A stretch of DNA of 64,000 nt from JACQFV01 sp964593585 (GTDB lineage Bacteria; Zixibacteria; MSB-5A5; WJJR01). Positions 27,765 through 37,956 of this stretch are shown piece after piece (the stretch's first letter is position 1; each line of letters begins with the position of its first letter). The translations under genes and the position numbers were made by a program. Below the pieces are notes generated by a model. The model did no database searches, had not been told where the DNA came from, and saw only the letters and a program-made list of their open reading frames with translations. The stretch is taken from positions 1-64,000 of the forward strand of contig CAZQIZ010000014.1 in NCBI GenBank assembly GCA_964593585.1, read 5' to 3'.

Positions 27765-28134
27765 TGGGGCCGTTGCGCAGGATTTGCACAGCGCCGTCTG
27801 CCCCATCCCAGTCTATCGGAATAATCTTCCGCCGGCTTGAACCGTTTCACCGTGTAATTCGGACTGCCGTGACACCCATTGGCCGGTGCGGCCGGTGATG
27901 ACTTTACTCGACTTCCGCATCTGTGCCGTCCGGCGTCTTCAGATTCCGTCAAGTTCTCCGACATAATCCATAACGGGCCCGTGGCGGCCGGAGGCGGCAA
28001 ACAATGCCGTCGAAGTGAAAGGCCGCGCCGAAATTCGGGACGTGCCACCCGGGAGCGGAGTGGGCGATTGCAATCCGCGCCGGGCGCATGCAGGGGCTCC
28101 ACGGTACATTCAACGCTCAACAAGGAGAAGCGCC
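27765..28134. other. Intergenic region, no gene seen
   Basis: 370 bases between rsmA and the TonB-receptor gene. No reading frame here looks like a protein start, although the downstream frame is open from 28015. A weak CATAAT at 27963 could be a -10 box. The last 150 bases are GC-rich with several short inverted repeats, but I recognise no riboswitch. The receptor ribosome-binding site AAGGAG is at 28122-28127. Confidence 0.5.
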
Positions 28135-31032
28135 ATGGTTCTCGGCCTTCTACGTGGCTTGCGACCTTACCTCGCCGCTTTGCCGGCGGTGGTCGCCTGT
28201 GTCCTGACCCTTGGTCCGCTCGCGCTTGGCGGCACGACCGGCAAGATTTCCGGCGTGGTGACCGACGACGCGACCGGTCAACCGATCGCCGGTGCCGTGG
28301 TGCGCGTGGCGGGCACGCCGCTCTCGGCGGTGACCGATGCGGTGGGACGTTACACCATCCTAAATGTGCCGGTGGGCAAGCACACCCTCGTGGCCTCGAT
28401 GCTGGGCGAGGAGGAGAGCCCGGCCGAGACGGAGCTTTTGCTCTTCCAGGCGATCGAAGTGCAGGATCTGAAGGTGTCGGTGGATTTGGACACGCAGACC
28501 GACATCACACTCTCGTCGAAGCCGGTGGAGATGGGCACGATCGTGGTGATCGCGGAACGTCCGGTGGTCATTCCCGATCGCACCGCGTCGCTGCGCATCG
28601 TCGAGTCGGAGCAGATTCAATCGCTGCCGACCCGCGGCTATCGCGACATCGTGGCGCTGCAGCCGGGTGTGGTGGTGCGCACGGGCAATCTGCTCAACGT
28701 CCGCGGCGGCCGCACGTCGGAGGTGGCGTACTTCGTCGACGGGTTTTCGCAGCAGGATCCGTTGACCGGCGTCTCCACGACGCAGATCAACAACAACGAC
28801 CTTGAAGAGGTCTCGGTGGTGACCGGCGGTTTCAACGCCGAATATGGCTGGATCGCCTCGGGCGCGGTCAATGTGACGACCAAGGGCGGGACCGATCGGC
28901 TCAGCGGGACATTCGAAGCGGTGACAGACAACTTCCACGGCGCCAATTACGACTACAATGTATACAACGGCAGTCTCGCCGGGCCGCTGTCGGGCATCAG
29001 CGACGACATCAAGTTCATCGTGTCGGCGGAGCGGCGTTACCGCGGCGATCGGACCCCGTCGACGGTCGGTGGCGATGTCCCCGACGATCACGAGTCGGGC
29101 TGGACGTTCCGCGGAAAGACCAACTGGCGGCTGTCATCGACCAGCGAACTGCGTCTGGGCGGATTGACTTCGATCGACCGTTGGGATGTTTTCCTCAATG
29201 CCTGGCGGTTCAACCCCGAGCATGCCCCGCGCCTGGAAGACAAAAACCAGTCCTTCTATGCCACATTCGAGCGCGTCCTCTCGCCGAAGACCTTCTACAC
29301 GCTTTCGGGCAACTACTTCATGACCGAGCGCGAGCGCGGTGATGGCGTCTACTTCGACAACATCTGGGGCTATGGCCGTCCGGGTGTGTCATCGTCGTAC
29401 GACGAGACCGACCTGTTCTATTCCTGGGATGACATCAACGGCGCGACTCCGACCGAGGACACGGTCATCAATGGCCGGACCTACACCGTCCGCGGCGATG
29501 AGGCGGCGGTCTGGAACAACTATCTCCATCGTCGCTCGTCGTACGTCGGCGCCAAATTCGACGTCACCAGTCAGGTGACGCAGTTTCACGAACTGAAGTC
29601 CGGCGTGGAATTCCAGCGCCACACGCTGCGCCGCTACCAGCACCTGTGGCCGACGCGTGTGTGGATGGAGGACAACGGCGGCTTCGTCGATGTCGACCGT
29701 TACGGCTACGACGAAACCGGGCAGGGTGAGGAAGATGGCGGGCTGCAGGGCGCCAAGCATCCGATCACAATGGCGGCCTATCTGCAGGACAAGTTCGAGT
29801 TGGAAGGCATGGTGATCAACGCCGGGTTGCGTCTCGACTACTTCGACGTCAACACCAAACGCCTGCGCAGCGAAGAGAACCCGCTGGACCCGGACGGCTA
29901 CGGCGACAATCCCGCCGCGACCCCCGAGCAGAAGCAGCTGGCGCAGGAACTCGACGACAACGATCTGGAAGACAGCCGCGCCGAAACCGCGGTCTCGCCG
30001 CGGTTGGGCCTGGCGTTCCCGGTGGCCGACGGGTCGGTGTTCCATGCCGCCTATGGCCGCTTCATGCAACGCCCCGATTTGCAGAATCTGTATGTGTCCT
30101 ACGATTTTCTCGAGTACAAGATCAAGAACGGCGGCTACTTCTTCCCGTTCGGCAACCCGAACCTGCGCCCCGAGCGCACCATCGCCTACGAAGTTGGCTG
30201 GACGCGCCAGTTGGGGCGCAGCACGTCGTTTGACGTGACCGCCTATTACAAGGATGTGAAAGACCTCACGCAGGTGGTCAACCAGCCGGCGACGCCGTTT
30301 TCGTTCTCGACCTACCGCAACGCCGACTACGGCACCATCAAGGGCGTGGAGCTGCGGTTTGATATGCGCCGCATACGCAATGTCGGACTGCAGGCCTCCT
30401 ATGCGCTCTCGTCGGCGACCGGGACCGGATCGGACGCCAACTCGCAGAGCAACATCGCCTGGATGGCCGGCGAGACGCCGCTGACGCCCAGCCCGCTGGA
30501 CCACGACCAACGCCACAAATTCGTCGGCATCTTCGATTTGCAGTTCGGGCCGGATGAGGGGCCGGCGATGGGCAACTCGCATCCCTTCGCCAACACCGGA
30601 TTGAATGTGACCTTCCAGGCCAGTTCGGGGTTCCCGTACACGCCGACCGAAGTCTGGAATGAAGTCACGCTGGCCAGCAATCGCGGCCCGCTGGAAGGGG
30701 CGGTCAACTCCCGATATTCTGATTGGCGGATGCAGACCGATCTGAAGGCGACCAAGTCGTTCTGGGTGGCCGGCACGCGGATGGAATTCTCGCTGTGGAT
30801 CATCAACCTGTTCAACACCGAAAACATCATCGGCGTGTTCCAATCCACCGGCCTGGCCAATTCGACCGGCTGGCTGGAGACCGCCGAGGGGCAGGCCTTC
30901 CGCGACGCCTACGATGAAGCGCACGACAGTTCCGGCCTGACCGGCGAGCAGAAGTACCGGCTCCGTGAGAACGACCCCAACAACTACGACGTCCCGCGCC
31001 AAGTCCGCGCCGGACTGAAGGTGTCATTCTGA
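28135..31032 (+). CDS. TonB-dependent receptor with carboxypeptidase-like regulatory domain
   Basis: About 965 residues. The ATG at 28135 has AAGGAG 7 bases upstream and starts a signal-like hydrophobic segment. A carboxypeptidase-regulatory-like beta domain (about residues 33-115, KISGVVTDDATGQPIAGA) precedes the plug (LRIVESEQIQSLPTRGYRD, LNVRGGRTSEVAYFVDGF) and a long beta barrel ending in a terminal Phe (AGLKVSF). Such receptors import large substrates with TonB energy. The substrate cannot be told. It is directly followed, with a 1-base overlap of stop and possible start, by the tailed secreted protein and then a PorV-like barrel, suggesting one outer-membrane system. Confidence 0.9.
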   Translation: MVLGLLRGLRPYLAALPAVVACVLTLGPLALGGTTGKISGVVTDDATGQPIAGAVVRVAGTPLSAVTDAVGRYTILNVPVGKHTLVASMLGEEESPAETELLLFQAIEVQDLKVSVDLDTQTDITLSSKPVEMGTIVVIAERPVVIPDRTASLRIVESEQIQSLPTRGYRDIVALQPGVVVRTGNLLNVRGGRTSEVAYFVDGFSQQDPLTGVSTTQINNNDLEEVSVVTGGFNAEYGWIASGAVNVTTKGGTDRLSGTFEAVTDNFHGANYDYNVYNGSLAGPLSGISDDIKFIVSAERRYRGDRTPSTVGGDVPDDHESGWTFRGKTNWRLSSTSELRLGGLTSIDRWDVFLNAWRFNPEHAPRLEDKNQSFYATFERVLSPKTFYTLSGNYFMTERERGDGVYFDNIWGYGRPGVSSSYDETDLFYSWDDINGATPTEDTVINGRTYTVRGDEAAVWNNYLHRRSSYVGAKFDVTSQVTQFHELKSGVEFQRHTLRRYQHLWPTRVWMEDNGGFVDVDRYGYDETGQGEEDGGLQGAKHPITMAAYLQDKFELEGMVINAGLRLDYFDVNTKRLRSEENPLDPDGYGDNPAATPEQKQLAQELDDNDLEDSRAETAVSPRLGLAFPVADGSVFHAAYGRFMQRPDLQNLYVSYDFLEYKIKNGGYFFPFGNPNLRPERTIAYEVGWTRQLGRSTSFDVTAYYKDVKDLTQVVNQPATPFSFSTYRNADYGTIKGVELRFDMRRIRNVGLQASYALSSATGTGSDANSQSNIAWMAGETPLTPSPLDHDQRHKFVGIFDLQFGPDEGPAMGNSHPFANTGLNVTFQASSGFPYTPTEVWNEVTLASNRGPLEGAVNSRYSDWRMQTDLKATKSFWVAGTRMEFSLWIINLFNTENIIGVFQSTGLANSTGWLETAEGQAFRDAYDEAHDSSGLTGEQKYRLRENDPNNYDVPRQVRAGLKVSF

Positions 31033-31061
31033 TGTCTCGACCCCAACGGGGGGTGTGCATG

Positions 31062-34061
31062 ATGAGAACGAAACTGATCACTCTGGCCGTGGCTGCGGGA
31101 CTGCTGAGTGTCACCGCCGCTGCGTGGGCCGGCCAATGGACCAAAGGCGCGACCGTGCGTCCGGAGATGGCCGCCACCGATGTGCGTTCGTACATCGGGG
31201 TGAACAACCTGCAGATGGTGGTCTCCAACATCGGCTCGTTCGCCTTCGATCCATCGGGCCTCTTCGGCAAGAACGACGGGCTCTACTTCCCGCGCGGGAC
31301 AAACCGCTCGGTGGTCTTTGCCTCCGGGTTGTGGGTGGGGGCGCGCGTTAACGGCGCGCCGCGCACCGCGGTCGCGGAGTACTCCTCGGAGTACAGCCCG
31401 GGCACGATGAGCAACGGCACCTACACTCCCGACGAGTCGCGCTTCCGTGTGTACAAGGTCAACCGCGGCGACAACGCGGCGACCAATCCGGACTATGCCA
31501 ATTGGCCGCATGAAGACGGCGCGCCGGTGCTGAAGGCGTCCAATGGTGAGGACTCACTCGATGCCGATGGCTTCCGGATCCCGGCGATCTTCGGCGACCA
31601 GGCGCTCTTCTCCGTCTACAACGATGCCAACCCCGCCGCCCACACCAACAACGCCGGTTCGACATTGCCTTTGGGCGTGGAGGTGCGCCAGTATGTGTTT
31701 GCCTATGGACGCGGCGGCGCGCTGGGCAACACGATCTATCTGACGTTTGAAATCATCAATAAAGGCGAGAACCAACTGGACGACGCCTATGTGTCGATCT
31801 GGTGCGATCCCGATGTCGGCGAAGCCAGCGATGACTTCGTCGGCTGTGACACGGCGCTCTCGTTGGGCTTTGCCTACAATGAAGGCCCCGACCCGGTGTA
31901 CGGCGATGCCGCGCCGGCGGTCGGGTTCGACTTCCTGAATGGGCCGGTGGTTCCCTCGCCGGGCGATTCGGCGCTCTTCGGGTTCGAGTGGCGGCATGGC
32001 TATCGCAACCTGCCGATGACCTCGTTCAACATGTACTCGAACAACGTTGGCGACCCGCAGAATGCCTTTGAGACTTACAACTACATGAAGGGGCTGGAAG
32101 CGTCGGGCGACCCGGTGATCAACCCGGTGACCGGCGAGCCGACCCTCTTTAACGTTTCGGGCGACCCGGTCGCCGGCGACGGGTGGCTCGATGTGAACGC
32201 GGGCGACCGGCGCTTCATGATGTCCTCGGGGCCGTTTGCCATGGCGCCGGGCGACACGCAGCGGGTGGTTGTCGCGGTGTTGGTCGGCCAGGGTGGCGAT
32301 CCGCTCTCGTCGATCACGTCGTTGAAGTCCGTCGACGAGCAGGTACAATCGGTGTTCGAACTCGGCTTTAACATTCCCTACCCTCCGCCGCAGCCGCAGG
32401 TCTGGGCACAGCCGCATGCCAACAAGGTGGACCTCATCTGGGACGCCCGCGCCGAAGGGGATGTGCAGGAGTCGGATGTGCTCGGGCAGCGATTTGTGAT
32501 GGAGGGCTACAACGTCTATCAAGGCGAGTCGGCCGTCGGACCCTGGAAGAAGATCGCCACCTATGATGTGAACAACGGCATCACCCGCATCTACAACGAT
32601 CTGTTTAACACTGAGATCGGCGCGGTCGAGCGTGTATTGGTGCAAAACGGCGCCGACGACGGACTGACGAACCGGCTTTCGCTGTCGACCGACAAATTGA
32701 CCGGCCAGGGGCTGATCAATCACCGGCCCTATTACTATGCCGTCACCGCCTATTCCTGCGATGAACTGAATCTGCAGGAATATATCGTTGGCTCCTCCGT
32801 CATCGGTCATCTGGCCGAAGTGCTCGAAAGCCGCATCGAGCCGGTCACGGTGGTGCCCAATTCGGTCGCACTGCCATTGACCGACACGGCGCTGCATGTG
32901 CTGGGCAACAGCGACGGCGCTGTCACCGTCCGGGTGCTGGAGCCGGGAATGGTCACCGGCCACCAATACGAAGTGACGTTCAACGACGATCAGACATGGA
33001 ATCTCGATGACCTCACGTCCGCCACGCGCGTGTTGAGCGGCCAGACTCCGAGCGACGGCATTCATCCCGATCCGATGGTGGACGGCATCATGGTGCAGGT
33101 GGAGGGCCCGCCGCCGGGCGTCAAGACGGTGGAATGGTCGGGCGGACCGGCGTGGATTACCGGCGTCAATTGGGGCGGCTACTACTTCGAGGGCGGACTG
33201 GACGAGGGGTGCTACTTCTTCGGTTCCTCCATCTGTGATCCGATGCAACTTGTGAATGTCGAACTGCGGTTTTCGCCAACCGAGACGCAGAAGGCCTACC
33301 GTTATGTGCGCGGCGCCAACCCGAATTATGCCTACGGCGGCTACGGCACCGTCCCGTTTACAGCCTGGGATGTGTCCCTCGACCCGCCGCGGCAGCTGAA
33401 CGTTTGCTTCGTGGAGCAGTTTGCTCTGGCGTCGGAGGACAGCTACTGGCTGCCGCCGGACGACGCCGCGGATGGCGGGCGCGAGTATGTGTTCATCCTC
33501 AATAGCGATTATTCCGAGACGGAAGATCCGTACTACACGTCCCGGTCAATCTATTTCGATGGCGCGGATTTCGATGTGCTCTACGCCTGGTGGCCGGCCG
33601 TTGCCGAAGGCCATTCCAACACCGAGTTGGCCGCCGGCCAGGTGCTATCGATTCAGATCAACAAGTACAACACCACGGCCGACCGCTTCCAATTCGCGAC
33701 GCTGCGGGCCGGGACCGAAGAGGCCCGCAACGTGTCGTCGCTGGACGGCGTGTACGCAGTGCCGAATCCCTACCTGCACGGCACCGACCTGGAAGAAGAC
33801 CAGCGCCACCGTCTGATCAAGTTCGTGGGGCTGCCGCCGGTCGACGCCACGGTGGAAATCTACAATCTGGTGGGCGAACGCATCCGGGTCTTGCGCAAGG
33901 AGCGCCCGGAGGACGGCGAAGTCTACTGGGATGTCTTGACGGAGAATGGCCTGCCGCCTGCCAGCGGCGTCTACATCTACCGCGTCGTGGCGGAGGGCGT
34001 TGCGCCAAAGACGGGTAAGTTGGCGCTGTTTGTCGACCGGGAACGGCTGCGGCAGTTCTAA
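31062..34061 (+). CDS. Large secreted protein with T9SS-like C-terminal domain
   Basis: About 999 residues with signal peptide MRTKLITLAVAAGLLSVTAAAWA. GGGGGG at 31048-31053 lies 8 bases before ATG 31062; an adjacent ATG at 31059 is equally possible. The body resembles large surface proteins of uncultured FCB-group bacteria, with a fibronectin III-like segment near the middle (VWAQPHANKVDLIWDA). The last ~90 residues (VYAVPNPYLHGTD to the end) form an Ig-like tail with GERIRVLRKE and GVYIYRVVAEG, similar to type IX secretion sorting domains or FlgD-like Ig domains. Sandwiched between a TonB receptor and a PorV-like protein. The function is unknown. Confidence 0.8.
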   Translation: MRTKLITLAVAAGLLSVTAAAWAGQWTKGATVRPEMAATDVRSYIGVNNLQMVVSNIGSFAFDPSGLFGKNDGLYFPRGTNRSVVFASGLWVGARVNGAPRTAVAEYSSEYSPGTMSNGTYTPDESRFRVYKVNRGDNAATNPDYANWPHEDGAPVLKASNGEDSLDADGFRIPAIFGDQALFSVYNDANPAAHTNNAGSTLPLGVEVRQYVFAYGRGGALGNTIYLTFEIINKGENQLDDAYVSIWCDPDVGEASDDFVGCDTALSLGFAYNEGPDPVYGDAAPAVGFDFLNGPVVPSPGDSALFGFEWRHGYRNLPMTSFNMYSNNVGDPQNAFETYNYMKGLEASGDPVINPVTGEPTLFNVSGDPVAGDGWLDVNAGDRRFMMSSGPFAMAPGDTQRVVVAVLVGQGGDPLSSITSLKSVDEQVQSVFELGFNIPYPPPQPQVWAQPHANKVDLIWDARAEGDVQESDVLGQRFVMEGYNVYQGESAVGPWKKIATYDVNNGITRIYNDLFNTEIGAVERVLVQNGADDGLTNRLSLSTDKLTGQGLINHRPYYYAVTAYSCDELNLQEYIVGSSVIGHLAEVLESRIEPVTVVPNSVALPLTDTALHVLGNSDGAVTVRVLEPGMVTGHQYEVTFNDDQTWNLDDLTSATRVLSGQTPSDGIHPDPMVDGIMVQVEGPPPGVKTVEWSGGPAWITGVNWGGYYFEGGLDEGCYFFGSSICDPMQLVNVELRFSPTETQKAYRYVRGANPNYAYGGYGTVPFTAWDVSLDPPRQLNVCFVEQFALASEDSYWLPPDDAADGGREYVFILNSDYSETEDPYYTSRSIYFDGADFDVLYAWWPAVAEGHSNTELAAGQVLSIQINKYNTTADRFQFATLRAGTEEARNVSSLDGVYAVPNPYLHGTDLEEDQRHRLIKFVGLPPVDATVEIYNLVGERIRVLRKERPEDGEVYWDVLTENGLPPASGVYIYRVVAEGVAPKTGKLALFVDRERLRQF

Positions 34062-34112
34062 TGGGAGCGGCATCTCCGCGTGCGCGCGGGATGTCGAAGC
34101 TGGAGGACGACG

Positions 34113-35123
34113 ATGAAGAAGATATCGCGAATCCTGTTGCCGGTGGTGCTGCTGTTGACGCCGGTCCTCGCCTGGGGCGGGGGCGATGAGCGTCTGGGCA
34201 CCGCGGGCGCGTTGGAGCTGCTGATTCCGATGAGCGCGCGCGGCGTGGCGATGGGCGGGGCGGTCATGGCCCAGACCAGCGGCACCGAGGCGTGGTTCTG
34301 GAATCCCGCCGGCGCGGCGTTGGTGGAAGGCAGTGAGGTAAGCTTCTCCCACCGGCAGTACATCGCCGATATCGGATTGGACCGCGTGTCGGTGGCGCAC
34401 AACGCCGGCGCCATAGGCGTGCTGGGGCTTTCGGCCACGGTGCTGTCCACCGATGACGAACTGGTGCGCACCACCGCGCAGCCGGAAGGCACCGGAGAAA
34501 CCTGGGCGGCGTCCTTCGTTATCATCGGTGTCTCGTACGCGCGCGCGCTGACCGACCGTGTCTCATTCGGACTGAACGGCCAGTATATCGCCGAGAAGAT
34601 CTTCAACGAAACGGCGCAGGGCGTGGCCTTCGATTTCGGCTTCACCTACCGTCCGACCTGGAAGAACCTCACGCTCGGCGTGGTGGTGAAGAATTACGGC
34701 CCCTCCATGAAGTTCGACGGTCCCGACTTCGATCAACCGGTGGATCTGGGCGACGACGAGTCGACGGATCGCAACGCGCGCACCCAGTCGGCGGCCTTCG
34801 AGTTGCCGTCGTTTATCCAGTTCGGTCTGGCGTGGGATGTCTGGCAGCGTGGCCAGCAGTCGGTCCGTGTGCTCGGGGCCTTCCAATCGAACAATTTTAC
34901 CCAGGACGAATACCGCTTCGGCGGCGAGTGGTCGATGGCCAACCAGTTCTTCCTGCGGGGCGGCTACGTGGCCTCGTCGCTGGATCAGTACATGTACGGC
35001 TTCTCCGCGGGGGCGGGATTGCGGCTTCCGCTCGGCGAACGTGAGGCGCGGATCGATTACGCCTGGGCGGACGCCGGTGTCTTTGAGGGCAATCACCTGT
35101 TCACGTTGACGTTTGGGTTCTAG
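34113..35123 (+). CDS. PorV/PorQ-family outer-membrane protein
   Basis: About 336 residues. The ATG at 34113 follows GGAGG and opens a signal peptide (MKKISRILLPVVLLLTPVLAWG). The start of the mature protein, LELLIPMSARGVAMGGAVMA, and TEAWFWNPAGAALVEG are hallmarks of the PorV/PorQ (UPF0164-like) barrels. The protein ends in a beta-strand with terminal Phe (LFTLTFGF). In Bacteroidetes PorV shuttles type IX substrates to the attachment complex. Placement right after a protein with a sorting-like tail suggests a dedicated exporter or anchor (inference). Confidence 0.85.
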   Translation: MKKISRILLPVVLLLTPVLAWGGGDERLGTAGALELLIPMSARGVAMGGAVMAQTSGTEAWFWNPAGAALVEGSEVSFSHRQYIADIGLDRVSVAHNAGAIGVLGLSATVLSTDDELVRTTAQPEGTGETWAASFVIIGVSYARALTDRVSFGLNGQYIAEKIFNETAQGVAFDFGFTYRPTWKNLTLGVVVKNYGPSMKFDGPDFDQPVDLGDDESTDRNARTQSAAFELPSFIQFGLAWDVWQRGQQSVRVLGAFQSNNFTQDEYRFGGEWSMANQFFLRGGYVASSLDQYMYGFSAGAGLRLPLGEREARIDYAWADAGVFEGNHLFTLTFGF

Positions 35124-35225
35124 AGGCGCGGCGCCAGCGTGTCACCGCGGCGCCCGGATGGACAGCGAGTCCTGATGGACGCGTTGCCGACGGCCCCAGG
35201 GGCCGATCGGGCACACGGACGGGAA

Positions 35226-36278
35226 ATGAGCCCAGCGGGATCCCCAGGGATCCGGCGGCACGGTGAAGAGAGTCGATTGGTGGGCATCGGTGCCGACAAC
35301 GGGGGACGGCGCATAGCGACGGTGATTGCGGGTTGGATCGCGATCCTGGGGCTGGCGCTGGGCCTTTCCGGCCCGGCATGGGCGCACGACCCGTCGCAAC
35401 GCGCCGCCGGCAACGCGCGCGTGGCGGTCATCAAGAGTCTCGACCTCCCCGAATACAATCTCGCCTACGAAGGGTTCATCAACGGCCTCACCGAGACCGG
35501 CCACAGCGTTACGCCATTGACCTATGTTCTGGAGCGCGGCGATTCGGCGAATGCCGCGCTGATGGAGACCATCCACTCCACGGCGCCCGACTTGATCCTC
35601 GCGCTGGGCACGCGCGCGGCGCGCGAGGCTTCCAAGCACCTCGGGCATGTGCCGATCATCTACTCGATGGTGTTGACGCCACCGGAGGATCCCGCCTCCA
35701 CGGCGCGCGACAACATGACCGGCGCGACGTTGACCATCCCGCTGTCGGTTCAGATCGATGAACTCAAGCGCGCCTTCCCGACATTGCAGCACATCGGCAT
35801 CATCTCCGATCCGGAGCGCACCCGGGCGCTGGCCGATTCGGCCGCCGATCTGTGCCGTCGCAACGGACTGACCGCCCATATCGGCTGGGCCCGCGGCGAG
35901 ACGGAAGTTCCCGACGCGGTCCGGCTGCTGAAGGATTCCATTGAAGTCCTGCTGATGATTCCGGATGAGACGGTGCTCACGCCGCGCTCGTCGCGGTTCA
36001 TCATCTTTGAGCTGATTAAATCGGGCGTGCCGGTGGTTGGGCTGTCGTCCGCCTACGTGAAGGCGGGGGCGCTCATGTCGCTGGACTGCAACTACACCGA
36101 CATCGGCCGTCAGTCGGCCGAACTGGCCATCCGTGTGCTGGCCGGCCAGAAGCCCGGGCAATTGCCGTTTACGATTCCGCGCTCCTATACGCGCTCGCTC
36201 AATGTGAAGATCATGGAGCATGTGCGCATCCGTCTGGATGAAAAGGTCATCCGGGACTCGAACGCGGTGACGTTCTGA
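35226..36278 (+). CDS. ABC-type periplasmic substrate-binding protein (ABC_sub_bind family)
   Basis: A periplasmic binding protein of the tryptophan/tyrosine-type ABC_sub_bind fold. The core runs from ARVAVIKSLDLPEYN to about RSLNVKIMEHV, with GTRAAREASKHLGHVPIIYSMV and SDPERTRALADSA. The N-terminal start is uncertain: the ATG at 35226 is used, but a TTG or GTG near 35277-35283 would give a neater signal peptide (GGRRIATVIAGWIAILGLAL, cleavage after PAWA). No permease or ATPase gene follows; instead a sensor kinase starts 20 bases downstream. I infer that the binding protein serves as a ligand-sensing partner of that kinase. Confidence 0.82.
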   Translation: MSPAGSPGIRRHGEESRLVGIGADNGGRRIATVIAGWIAILGLALGLSGPAWAHDPSQRAAGNARVAVIKSLDLPEYNLAYEGFINGLTETGHSVTPLTYVLERGDSANAALMETIHSTAPDLILALGTRAAREASKHLGHVPIIYSMVLTPPEDPASTARDNMTGATLTIPLSVQIDELKRAFPTLQHIGIISDPERTRALADSAADLCRRNGLTAHIGWARGETEVPDAVRLLKDSIEVLLMIPDETVLTPRSSRFIIFELIKSGVPVVGLSSAYVKAGALMSLDCNYTDIGRQSAELAIRVLAGQKPGQLPFTIPRSYTRSLNVKIMEHVRIRLDEKVIRDSNAVTF

Positions 36279-36297
36279 CGAAGCGGACAGGGACACG

Positions 36298-37956
36298 ATG
36301 CGACTGAGCATTCAACGAAAGGCCATTGCCGCCATCTCGGTACTGATGGTGACGCTGGCCTTTTCCCTGATGGCCGTTTCGCTCTACCACAGCGGCGACG
36401 CGATCCGCGATGAACTGCTGATGCGCGGACGGATCGCGACCAATGGATTGGCGCACAACGCCAGTTACGCCACCCTGATCAGCGACACCACGACGCTGGG
36501 CGATCTGCTCGACGGCATGATGGCCGAAAAGGAGGTCCTCTACGCGCGCGTGGTGGAGCCGAACGGTACGGTCATTGCCAGCCGCGAGCGGGTCGGTGAG
36601 GGCCTGCCGACGTACGCGCTGCAGGAGTTACGGAGCCAGTCGAGCGGCGCGACCGCGCCCCTGGCCGAAACCGTGGACGACGGCGAAGGCATCGTCCACT
36701 TCCAGACGCCGGTCATGATCGCCGAAGAAGTGAGCGATCTGGACGCCGAGATCGGCATCTACGACATGGCAGGCAGCGCCGGCGACGAGCCGAAGTCGAC
36801 CTGGCGGATCATCGGCTACGCCCAGGCGGGCCTGACGACGCGGTTCATCGAAGAGACCATCGACGACATGCACAAGACGATGTTGTGGACCACGCTGCTG
36901 GCGGTGTTGTTCGCGACGTTGATCACGTCGATCATGGTGCGCGTCAGCATCCGGCCCATCAATGAACTGGTGGTGGCGACCGGGCGGGTTGCCGGCGGTG
37001 ATTATGACGTCAAGGTGACCACGCCGGTGCGCAATGACGAGGTCGGCGACCTGGCCACCTCGTTCAATAAGATGACCGCCGACCTGAAGGCCTCGCGCAA
37101 TGCGCTGGTGGAAAAGGAACTGCTCGAAGACCTGGTGGCGGAATTGAAGGAGACGCAGCAGCAGCTGGTGCAGGCCGGCAAGATGGCGGCCGTTGGCCAG
37201 CTCGCCGCCGGGGTCGCCCATGAGATCAACAATCCGCTGGCCGGGATCATGGGGTACGCGCAACTGGCCGCCGAGCACATCCGCGCCCGCCAGACCACCG
37301 GCATTCCGCCCTCGGAAGTGCATCGGTTCCTCGGCTATATCGAGAACATGGAAAAACAAAGCCAGCGCTGCAAACAGATCGTGCAAAACCTCCTGCGCTT
37401 CGCCCGTGCCTCGACCCACGAGGAACCGGAACCGGTCGACGTCAACCACGTGGTGCGCGAGACACTCTCGTTCCTCTCGCACCAGATGGTGTCCAACGGC
37501 GTGCAACTGGACTCGCGTTTGGCCGATCCGATACCGGCGATCAAGGGACACGCCGGCAAGTTGCAGCAGATCCTCACGAACATCCTGATCAACGCCCTGC
37601 AGGCGATCCGCAGCGGGGAGGGACGGGTGGTCGTGGAGACGTCGGTGGCCGACAACTGGGTCACCATCCGGATCACCGACACCGGCGAAGGCATCCCGGA
37701 GGAGAATCTGGACAAGATCTTCGAGCCCTTCTTCACCACCAAGGAGATCGGGCAGGGCACGGGCTTGGGACTGTCGGTGACCTACGGGCTGGTCAAGGAC
37801 ATGGGTGGCAACATCGCCGTCGAGTCTCAGGTCGGCAAGGGCACGACGTTTACGGTCGCCTTTCCGGTGATGGAGATGATGGATGGTCCATCCCGCGCGG
37901 CGTCGGTCCAGGGACCTCAAGAATCAAAGGAGTCAGCCAACAATGCCAAGCCATGA
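36298..37956 (+). CDS. Membrane sensor histidine kinase with HAMP domain
   Basis: A 552-residue kinase. Two membrane helices (about 9-30 and 195-215) flank a periplasmic sensor domain of about 160 residues. A HAMP domain (about 216-268), a short coiled coil, HisKA with phosphoacceptor H308 in GVAHEINNPL, and HATPase with ILINALQAI, DTGEGIPEE and GTGLGLS follow. All catalytic boxes are intact. It lies between a periplasmic binding protein and a single-domain response regulator (14-base overlap), forming a likely three-gene sensory unit. Confidence 0.93.
   Translation: MRLSIQRKAIAAISVLMVTLAFSLMAVSLYHSGDAIRDELLMRGRIATNGLAHNASYATLISDTTTLGDLLDGMMAEKEVLYARVVEPNGTVIASRERVGEGLPTYALQELRSQSSGATAPLAETVDDGEGIVHFQTPVMIAEEVSDLDAEIGIYDMAGSAGDEPKSTWRIIGYAQAGLTTRFIEETIDDMHKTMLWTTLLAVLFATLITSIMVRVSIRPINELVVATGRVAGGDYDVKVTTPVRNDEVGDLATSFNKMTADLKASRNALVEKELLEDLVAELKETQQQLVQAGKMAAVGQLAAGVAHEINNPLAGIMGYAQLAAEHIRARQTTGIPPSEVHRFLGYIENMEKQSQRCKQIVQNLLRFARASTHEEPEPVDVNHVVRETLSFLSHQMVSNGVQLDSRLADPIPAIKGHAGKLQQILTNILINALQAIRSGEGRVVVETSVADNWVTIRITDTGEGIPEENLDKIFEPFFTTKEIGQGTGLGLSVTYGLVKDMGGNIAVESQVGKGTTFTVAFPVMEMMDGPSRAASVQGPQESKESANNAKP

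Noticed and set aside
27940..28134. c-di-GMP or other riboswitch before the TonB receptor
   Set aside because: A GGCAAAC segment suggested GEMM, but the remaining conserved core is absent.
29389..33248. Minus-strand frames of over 500 codons opposite the TonB receptor and tailed protein
   Set aside because: No motifs, and the plus-strand proteins have clear domains and signal peptides.
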